From Gallionella sp. UBA4121 (lineage in GTDB: Bacteria; Pseudomonadota; Gammaproteobacteria; Burkholderiales; Gallionellaceae): DNA of 24,384 nucleotides. Below, in pieces: positions 19,059 to 24,384 of this stretch. Each line of letters starts with the position of its first letter. Position 1 is the first letter of the stretch. The notes under the pieces are model-generated. The model did not search any database and was not told where the DNA came from. It worked only from the letters and a program-made list of their open reading frames with translations. Location: NCBI GenBank assembly GCA_002381565.1, contig DFWZ01000001.1:22418-46801 (forward strand), read 5' to 3'. Position numbers and translations under genes: made by a program.

Positions 19059-19688
19059 ATGAAAAAACTCCTTGTTACAGGGCTGCTGGTATGGGTGCCG
19101 TTGGGTATCACGATCTGGGTGCTGAACCTGATTATCACCACGATGGATCAGACCTTGCTGTTGTTGCCGAGAAGCTGGCATCCCGACATATTGTTGGGTG
19201 TGCATATTCCGGGCCTGGGTATTATTCTGACCTTCGCCGTGGTGCTGTTTACCGGCCTGTTGATCCGCAACGTGTTCGGTCAGCGGTTGTGGGCGGCCTC
19301 CGAGAAGGGGATGCTGCATGTGCCGTTTGTCGGCAGCATCTACAAGGGCGTGAAGCAGGTCAGCGATACCTTGTTATCTGGCAACGGCAATTCATTTCGC
19401 AAGGTGTTGCTGGTGCGCTATCCACACCCGCAGGCCTGGTCGCTGGCGTTTCAGACCAACGTCCCGCATGAGGTGCATGGCCGACTGGATGAAGAGTATG
19501 TGGCGGTGTTCATTCCCACTACACCCAGTCCCGTGAACGGCTTTTATTTTTTCGTGCGCAAAGCTGACACCATCGTGCTGGACATGACGGTGGATGTGGC
19601 TTTGCGCTCCATTGTTTCGATGGGTGTGGTATCCGATGTCGATTCAACTGCATTTCACAAGATATACACACCTAACATTTCTTCCTAA
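19059..19688 (+). CDS. DUF502 family membrane protein
   Basis: A 209-residue inner-membrane protein. The transmembrane segments are at about residues 4-27 (LLVTGLLVWVPLGITIWVLN) and 52-70 (LGIILTFAVVLFTGLLI). The remainder is a soluble domain with the family motifs VPFVGSIYKGVKQVSDTLL and VFIPTTPSPVNGFYFFV. Function unknown. It starts three bases after the fmdB stop and ends 11 bases before aspS, so it is almost certainly cotranscribed with both. Confidence 0.92.
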   Translation: MKKLLVTGLLVWVPLGITIWVLNLIITTMDQTLLLLPRSWHPDILLGVHIPGLGIILTFAVVLFTGLLIRNVFGQRLWAASEKGMLHVPFVGSIYKGVKQVSDTLLSGNGNSFRKVLLVRYPHPQAWSLAFQTNVPHEVHGRLDEEYVAVFIPTTPSPVNGFYFFVRKADTIVLDMTVDVALRSIVSMGVVSDVDSTAFHKIYTPNISS

Positions 19689-19699
19689 AAGACCAGATT

Positions 19700-21502
19700 A
19701 TGCGTACACATTATTGCGGCACACTCAACACCGACCAACTTGACCAGACTGTGAGCATTTGCGGTTGGGCGCATCGCCGCCGCGATCACGGCGGGGTGAT
19801 CTTCATCGACTTGCGCGACCGCGAAGGTCTGGCGCAGGTGGTCTGCAATCCTGAGCAGGCGGAAATGTTCAAAATTGCCGAGTCGGTGCGTAACGAATAC
19901 GTATTGCGCATCACGGGCCTGGTGCGTCGCCGCCCTGAAGGGGCTTCCAACAGCAATCTTGTCAGCGGCGAGATCGAAATCCTCTGTCAGGAAATTGAGG
20001 TGTTGAATGCTTCAATCACGCCACCGTTCCAGCTGGATGACGAAAATCTGTCCGAGAATGTGCGTCTGACTCATCGCGTGATCGACTTGCGCCGTCCGCA
20101 GATGCAGAAGAATATGATGCTGCGCTACAAGGTGGCGATGGCGTTCCGCCGCTTTCTGGACAGTCGCGGCTTCATCGATATTGAGACGCCGATGCTGACC
20201 AAGTCGACGCCGGAAGGCGCACGTGATTACCTGGTTCCCTCGCGTGTGCATCCGGGCGAATTCTTTGCGTTGCCGCAATCCCCTCAGCTGTTCAAGCAGT
20301 TGCTGATGGTGGCGGGCTTCGATCGCTATTATCAGATCACCAAATGCTTCCGCGACGAGGATTTGCGCGCCGACCGCCAGCCGGAATTCACTCAGGTGGA
20401 TATCGAGACTTCGTTCCTGAACGAGACGCAAATCACCGCACTGACCGAGGAGTTGATCCGCACCGTGTTCAAGGAAGCGCTGGATGTGGACTTGCCCAAC
20501 CCTTTTCCGCGCATGACATACAAGGAGGCGATGGCGCGTTTTGGTTCGGACAAACCGGACATGCGCGTGACGCTGGAACTGACCGAAGTCACCGATGCGA
20601 TGAAGGATGTCGCCTTTAAAGTATTCGCAGGCGTGGCGAATTCGGCTACCGGTCGCATCGCCGCGATGCGCGTCCCCGGGGGGGCAGCGTTCACCCGTGG
20701 CGAGATCGACGAGTACACCAAATTTGTCGGCATCTACGGCGCTAAGGGCCTGGCTTACATCAAGGTAAACGATATTACGCAATTGAATGATGCCGGCTTG
20801 CAGTCGCCCATCGTGAAGAATCTGAGTGAGGCCGCGCTTAAAATCGTGATCGAACGCACGGGCGCACAAAACGGCGACATCATTTTCTTTGGTGCGGACA
20901 AGGAAAAGGTGGTCAACGATGCACTGGGCGCATTGCGCTGCAAGATCGGTCACGACAAGGGCTACCTCAATGGTAATGTCTGGGAGCCGTTGTGGGTGGT
21001 GGATTTCCCGATGTTCGAATACGACGAAGAAGGAAAACGCTGGAATGCCTGCCACCATCCGTTCACAGCCCCTAAGGACGAACATCTGGCATTGCTGGAA
21101 ACTGATCCGGGCAAGTGTCTGGCCAAGGCTTACGATCTGGCATTGAACGGATCTGAACTGGGCGGCGGTTCGGTGCGTATCCACAAGGCGGAAGTGCAGA
21201 GCCAGGTGTTCCGCGCGCTCAATATCGGCGCTGAAGAAGCGCAGCTGAAATTTGGCTTCCTGCTGGATGCGCTGCAATATGGCGCGCCGCCGCATGGGGG
21301 GCTCGCGTTTGGTCTGGATCGCATCGTTACCATGATGACGGGTTCGGAATCCATACGCGATGTGATCGCCTTTCCCAAGACGCAGCGTGCGCAATGTCTG
21401 TTGACACAGGCGCCGAGCGCGGTGGATGAGCGACAGTTGCGCGACTTGCATATTCGTCTGCGCCAGCAAGTGCTGACTACGGCTGAAATTTCGCAGGATT
21501 AA
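19700..21502 (+). CDS. aspS: Aspartyl-tRNA synthetase, probably non-discriminating
   Basis: Charges tRNA-Asp with aspartate. The 600 residues are the bacterial length: N-terminal OB anticodon-binding domain (1-105), catalytic class II core with motif 2 FRDEDLRADRQPEFTQVDIE, the bacterial GAD insertion domain in the middle, and motif 3 GLAFGLDRIVTMM. The anticodon domain reads GWAHRRRDHGGVIFIDLRD and RRRPEGASN, giving H30 and G81; residues at these positions mark the non-discriminating AspRS of Pseudomonas aeruginosa, which also charges tRNA-Asn for later amidation by GatCAB. No asnS or gat gene is in the window, so this remains a prediction. It is third in the fmdB run; the ribonuclease gene follows 22 bases later. 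Confidence 0.97.
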   Translation: MRTHYCGTLNTDQLDQTVSICGWAHRRRDHGGVIFIDLRDREGLAQVVCNPEQAEMFKIAESVRNEYVLRITGLVRRRPEGASNSNLVSGEIEILCQEIEVLNASITPPFQLDDENLSENVRLTHRVIDLRRPQMQKNMMLRYKVAMAFRRFLDSRGFIDIETPMLTKSTPEGARDYLVPSRVHPGEFFALPQSPQLFKQLLMVAGFDRYYQITKCFRDEDLRADRQPEFTQVDIETSFLNETQITALTEELIRTVFKEALDVDLPNPFPRMTYKEAMARFGSDKPDMRVTLELTEVTDAMKDVAFKVFAGVANSATGRIAAMRVPGGAAFTRGEIDEYTKFVGIYGAKGLAYIKVNDITQLNDAGLQSPIVKNLSEAALKIVIERTGAQNGDIIFFGADKEKVVNDALGALRCKIGHDKGYLNGNVWEPLWVVDFPMFEYDEEGKRWNACHHPFTAPKDEHLALLETDPGKCLAKAYDLALNGSELGGGSVRIHKAEVQSQVFRALNIGAEEAQLKFGFLLDALQYGAPPHGGLAFGLDRIVTMMTGSESIRDVIAFPKTQRAQCLLTQAPSAVDERQLRDLHIRLRQQVLTTAEISQD

Positions 21503-21524
21503 TTATTCTTAATTAATCGATGTG

Positions 21525-21953
21525 ATGGGTGTGTTTAACGGAATTCGTGCCGTCTGGGTAGTGTGGCTGGTGCTGCTGTTTGCATCACTGCAGGCCTGTC
21601 AGCCTGATCAGGGTGAATCGGGAAGGCGCCACGGAACCGGCGCGGCACGGCATAGCCAACCAGGCTCTGGTGAAACAAGCGGTGAGGTGGCGATTGTCGA
21701 TCTGCCGCCTGAGGCGCGTGAAACATTGCGCGCTATCGGGCAGGGCGGGCCGTTTGCTTATCCGCGTGATGGCGTGGTGTTCGGCAACTTCGAGCATGTC
21801 TTGCCAAAACAGGCGCGCGGCTATTACCATGAATACACGGTGAAAACACCGGGTACACGCAACAGGAGCATCCGTCGTATTGTCGCTGGTAGCCCGGGTG
21901 AGTATTATTACAGCGCGGATCATTATCAAACCTTTAAACGCATACGGGAGTAG
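21525..21953 (+). CDS. Guanyl-specific ribonuclease (RNase Sa/barnase type), lipoprotein signal
   Basis: A microbial ribonuclease of the N1/T1/Sa family, expected to cut RNA after guanosine. The 142 residues start at ATG 21525; a GTG one codon earlier is also open. Residues 1-24 form a signal peptide with lipobox LQAC (C25), then a disordered Gly/Ser linker (30-53). The catalytic domain from about 55 closely follows RNase Sa: LPPEARETLRAI, GPFAYPRDGVVFGNFE, VLPKQARGYYHEYTV. All four catalytic residues align: E103, R114, R118 and H133. The barstar gene starts two bases after the stop, and the pair lies in the aspS-nudB gap. It is likely exported to the envelope or outside. No Shine-Dalgarno is evident. 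Confidence 0.9.
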   Translation: MGVFNGIRAVWVVWLVLLFASLQACQPDQGESGRRHGTGAARHSQPGSGETSGEVAIVDLPPEARETLRAIGQGGPFAYPRDGVVFGNFEHVLPKQARGYYHEYTVKTPGTRNRSIRRIVAGSPGEYYYSADHYQTFKRIRE

Positions 21954-21955
21954 CC

Positions 21956-22423
21956 ATGCCAAAAAGTTCCCCCACTTTAGCCCCCCACCAGAATGAGAGG
22001 GAGCATGTTCCCCATGAGGGAGGAGGTTGGGAGGAGGTTGCACCACCACTGCGCAATCTGGCTGCTGCGGGCTGCTTCAAACTGGGCTGTAGTGTGGAGG
22101 TTTTGTGTAATGCTGCCGATGCTGCCGGTTTCGCGCTGCTGGAAGCGGATTTGAAGGGGATCAAGGGCAAGAAAAATCTGCTCAATGCGCTGGCTGGTGC
22201 CACCGGGTTTCCCGAAGAGTTTGGCGCGAATTGGGATGCGCTGGTCGATGTATTGTGCGACTTGTCATGGCGTGCGGTTCCCGGATATGTACTGCTGCTG
22301 CGCAATGTCAGTCCCACACTCGGTCTGTCTGCCAACGACCGTGAAATCGCGCAGGATATTTTTGATGATACGGTGGTGTACTGGCGGCAGCGCAACAAGC
22401 CGTTCTGGGTATTTTTTGCCTAA
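21956..22423 (+). CDS. Barstar-family ribonuclease inhibitor
   Basis: A 155-residue cytoplasmic inhibitor expected to block the ribonuclease encoded two bases upstream. The barstar core runs from about residue 44: FALLEADLKGIKGKKNLLNA, GFPEEFGANWDALVDVLCDL (W93, D94 in the inhibitor helix region), then VPGYVLLLRNVSP and a C-terminal helix. The first 33 residues (MPKSSPTLAPHQNEREHVPH onward) are longer than usual, low in complexity, and encoded by C-rich then G-rich DNA at 21966-22040 that looks like a repeat element. No other in-frame ATG, GTG or TTG starts closer to the core, so the extension is probably translated. Cotranscription with the ribonuclease guarantees immunity. Confidence 0.88.
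   Translation: MPKSSPTLAPHQNEREHVPHEGGGWEEVAPPLRNLAAAGCFKLGCSVEVLCNAADAAGFALLEADLKGIKGKKNLLNALAGATGFPEEFGANWDALVDVLCDLSWRAVPGYVLLLRNVSPTLGLSANDREIAQDIFDDTVVYWRQRNKPFWVFFA
21966..22040. repeat. GC-skewed repeat-like DNA forming the barstar 5' coding end
   Basis: It begins GTTCCCCCAC, runs through C-rich then G-rich sequence, and ends GGGAGGAGGTTGGGAGGAGG. Composition and strand skew differ sharply from the neighbouring coding sequence and recall intergenic repeats of the CCCTCTCCC/GGGAGAGGG kind. A similar start (GTTCCCCC, then AGCCCC) occurs at 22466 after the same gene. Confidence 0.45.
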
Positions 22424-22465
22424 CGGGCATGTTGAAGACGCACCCTTGATAATGAAACCATGCCC

Positions 22466-22540
22466 GTTCCCCCTTACCAAAGCCCCTCGCTTCGCTCTCC
22501 CCCAGCAAATGAATCTTTGCGAGGGCAGGGGAAAATGTTC
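22466..22540. repeat. Inverted-repeat element between barstar and nudB
   Basis: TTCCCC at 22467 and GGGGAA near 22528 are inverted, as are CCCTCGC (22484-22490) and GCGAGGG (22519-22525), so the segment can fold into an interrupted hairpin. It occupies most of the 137-base gap before nudB and leaves nudB without a ribosome-binding site. Confidence 0.6.
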
Positions 22541-22560
22541 GCTGTGTGATCCACGTTAGT

Positions 22561-23034
22561 ATGTCAGGTAAAAAACAGCCGATTTCGGTACTGGTCGTGA
22601 TTTACACCGATGATCCTTCGATTGAGCTCGGGACGGGTCCTTACGTGTTGTTGCTGGAACGTGCCGATCATCCCGGTTACTGGCAGTCAGTTACCGGCAG
22701 CCGGGAAGAGGATGAATCCCTGATTGATACGGCGATACGCGAAGTGCGTGAAGAGACGGGGCTGGATGCCGGTCAATATCTACTGACAGACTGGCAGTTG
22801 CAGAATAACTACGAGATTTATCCGCACTGGCGGCATCGTTATCCTGACGGCATCACCCAAAACACCGAACATGTGTTTGGCTTGCAGTTGCCGGGCCGTT
22901 TGGCGGTGCAGCTTTCCGCTCGCGAACACCTGAATTTTCAGTGGCTGACGTGGCAGGATGCGGCGAAAAAAGTGTTTTCACCCAGTAACCGCGCAGCGAT
23001 ACTGGAATTGACGAAAATCAGGAAGATGCCATGA
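22561..23034 (+). CDS. nudB: Dihydroneopterin triphosphate diphosphatase, Nudix family
   Basis: Probably removes pyrophosphate from dihydroneopterin triphosphate, an early folate step. The 157 residues start at ATG 22561; a GTG five codons earlier is also possible and neither has a clear Shine-Dalgarno. Family features: KKQPISVLVVIYTDD at the N-terminus, GYWQSVTGS before the Nudix box, and a complete box from G46 to G67 with E52 and REVREETG at 60-67, then HWRHRYPDGITQNTEHVFGL, which is typical of NudB. Its stop overlaps the nadA start by four bases. In related genomes nudB commonly follows aspS directly; here the ribonuclease pair lies between them. Confidence 0.9.
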   Translation: MSGKKQPISVLVVIYTDDPSIELGTGPYVLLLERADHPGYWQSVTGSREEDESLIDTAIREVREETGLDAGQYLLTDWQLQNNYEIYPHWRHRYPDGITQNTEHVFGLQLPGRLAVQLSAREHLNFQWLTWQDAAKKVFSPSNRAAILELTKIRKMP

Positions 23035-24113
23035 GCGCGAACAAAATCTCCATTTCTTATGATCACCCTGGTCTGCCTACGGCAGCGGCCTGGGCGAAGG
23101 TCTTGCCTGAGCCTGCTCCCGAGGCAAGGCTTGAGCTGATTGCGCGCATCAAGCGTCTGCTGATTGAACAGGATGCGGTGCTGCTGGCGCATTATTACGT
23201 ACACCCTGACTTGCAGGATCTGGCGGAGGCGACCGGCGGCATCGTCTCGGATTCGCTGGATATGGCAAATTATGGCCACCAGCATAAGGCGACCACCATC
23301 GTCGTGGCGGGTGTGCGCTTCATGGGCGAGACCGCCAAGATACTCAATCCGGAAAAACGCGTGCTGATGCCGGATCTGGCGGCAGAATGCTCGCTGGACC
23401 TGGGCTGTCCGGCAGATGAGTTTGCCGCGTTCTGTGATGCGCATCCCGATCGCACCGTGGTGGTGTATGCCAATACCAGCGCGGCGGTGAAGGCGCGTGC
23501 CGACTGGATGGTGACCAGTTCCATCGCCTTGCCTGTGGCAAGACACTTAGCTGCGCAGGGCAAAAAAATACTGTGGGCGCCGGATCGGCATCTGGGCAGT
23601 TATGTGCAGGAGCAGACCGGCGCCGACATGCTGCTATGGCAAGGTGCGTGCGTGGTACATGACGAATACAAAACCAAGGAGCTGATCGAACTGAAGGCAC
23701 AGCATCCGGGCGCCATGATTCTGGTGCATCCCGAATCGCCGCGTTCAGTGATCAAGCTGGCGGATGTGGTCGGCTCCACCACACAGCTGATCAGGGCCGC
23801 GCAGGGTTCTGATGCGCGCATATTCATCGTCGCGACCGACAACGGCATATTGCACAAGATGCGTACACTCTGCCCGGACAAGCTGTTCCTCGAGGCGCCC
23901 ACCTCAGGTGTCGGGGCGAATTGCACCAGTTGCAGCCATTGCCCGTGGATGGCGATGAATGGATTGCAGAATCTGGTACAAGTGCTGGAAACCGGCAATA
24001 ATGAAATCGTTGTTGACCCTGCCATCATTCCGCGTGCGGTGCTGCCGATTAAGCGTATGCTGGATTTCGCAAAGGCGATCAACCTGCCCACGCGCGGGCT
24101 GGGCAACGCTTAG
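23031..24113 (+). CDS. nadA: Quinolinate synthase A
   Basis: A [4Fe-4S] enzyme that condenses iminoaspartate with dihydroxyacetone phosphate to make quinolinate for NAD synthesis. The product is 360 residues. The three cluster cysteines are C120 (AAECSLDLGC), C207 (WQGACVVHDEY) and C304 in the CxxCxxC motif NCTSCSHCPWM, each seven above the E. coli numbers. VRFMGETAKIL and HPESPRSVIKLADVVGSTTQ are further family motifs. The start overlaps the nudB stop as ATGA, indicating coupled translation. No nadB or nadC is visible. Confidence 0.97.
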   Translation: MSANKISISYDHPGLPTAAAWAKVLPEPAPEARLELIARIKRLLIEQDAVLLAHYYVHPDLQDLAEATGGIVSDSLDMANYGHQHKATTIVVAGVRFMGETAKILNPEKRVLMPDLAAECSLDLGCPADEFAAFCDAHPDRTVVVYANTSAAVKARADWMVTSSIALPVARHLAAQGKKILWAPDRHLGSYVQEQTGADMLLWQGACVVHDEYKTKELIELKAQHPGAMILVHPESPRSVIKLADVVGSTTQLIRAAQGSDARIFIVATDNGILHKMRTLCPDKLFLEAPTSGVGANCTSCSHCPWMAMNGLQNLVQVLETGNNEIVVDPAIIPRAVLPIKRMLDFAKAINLPTRGLGNA

Positions 24114-24146
24114 CCGGGGGTAGACCGGCGGCTAGGCACTTTTTTT
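24111..24146 (+). terminator. Probable terminator after nadA
   Basis: TAGCCG (24111-24116, including the nadA stop) pairs with CGGCTA (24129-24134), with a further GGT/ACC pairing inside. After GGCAC comes a run of seven T residues (24140-24146). The offset between stem and U-tract makes it imperfect. The remaining 238 bases to the window end show only short palindromes (TGTCA-ATC-TGACA, CACTT-TGCC-AAGTG) and no gene. Confidence 0.55.
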
Positions 24147-24384
24147 CATCGCCAAAAGAATGAGAGTTGAAAATCTTCAGGGGGCGAGAATATCATCGCA
24201 CTTTGCCAAGTGCGCCAACTGAGTGTCAATCTGACATTAAGATGCCGCAAAGCGGCCCTTCGAGAACGTCTGCAACGCACCGGCAGAAAGTCCCCCGCAA
24301 ATCTATGATGGCGCACCGGTTATTCCGGCTGGGAAAAATTGATTTTCCTGTTTTCATAGGTACGTTACCGCACAGATCAGCACC

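Noticed and set aside
20012..21469. A 485-codon open frame on the minus strand opposite aspS
   Set aside because: It lies wholly within the certain aspS gene; the translation is His/Arg/Gln-rich without recognisable motifs, as expected of a GC-rich antisense shadow.
24147..24384. Possible start of another gene or an RNA at the right edge
   Set aside because: Only short palindromes are visible; no open frame with a start signal and no RNA family I can recognise, so nothing is annotated.

Overview
The window reads as chromosomal housekeeping sequence from a betaproteobacterium, most likely of the Nitrosomonadales (Gallionella/Sideroxydans-like). The pointers are the order greA, yhbY, rlmE, ftsH, folP, glmM; a fmdB, DUF502, aspS, nudB block; a monomeric NADP isocitrate dehydrogenase; a histidine-type, probably non-discriminating AspRS; and moderately high GC. 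The taxon is inferred from gene content and order; no marker gene such as rRNA is present.

Layout. Bases 1-8300 hold the 3' part of carB, greA, yhbY (opposite strand), then rlmE, ftsH, folP and glmM on the plus strand: pyrimidine synthesis, transcript fidelity, 50S maturation, membrane proteolysis, folate and UDP-GlcNAc supply. Bases 8300-11420 hold a convergent clpS-clpA operon and a divergent cold-shock gene with a long leader and a textbook terminator. Bases 11480-13710 hold icd (minus). Bases 13978-15850 hold an RluE-type pseudouridine synthase, an exported tandem OB-fold protein, a 58-residue membrane protein and a small Lys-rich protein. Bases 15983-18561 hold a RhlE helicase and a PRMT-like methyltransferase (both minus). 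Bases 18813-24113 hold fmdB, DUF502, aspS, a barnase/RNase Sa-type lipoprotein ribonuclease, its barstar, nudB and nadA. No gene-free stretch exceeds 300 bases; the longest are the right edge (about 270) and the icd/rluE interval (269). No tRNA, rRNA, CRISPR, IS or phage gene was seen.

What stands out. (1) Arrays of seven-base units sit against the 3' ends of carB, greA, ftsH and rhlE. The heptad sequence differs from place to place but the period is always seven. Three are arranged as large inverted repeats, and two supply the stop codon of the neighbouring gene. (2) A dispersed-repeat-like 27-bp piece lies in frame inside rluE, and GC-skewed repeat DNA encodes the N-terminus of the barstar and forms the leader of nudB. 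(3) A nine-base direct repeat array, with inverted partners, lies between icd and rluE. (4) A bacterial protein-arginine-methyltransferase-like enzyme lies next to a helicase with an Arg-rich tail. (5) A ribonuclease with all four catalytic residues plus a cognate-type inhibitor is placed between aspS and nudB. I see no multi-gene defence or secretion system; the heptad elements are the best candidate for something poorly described.
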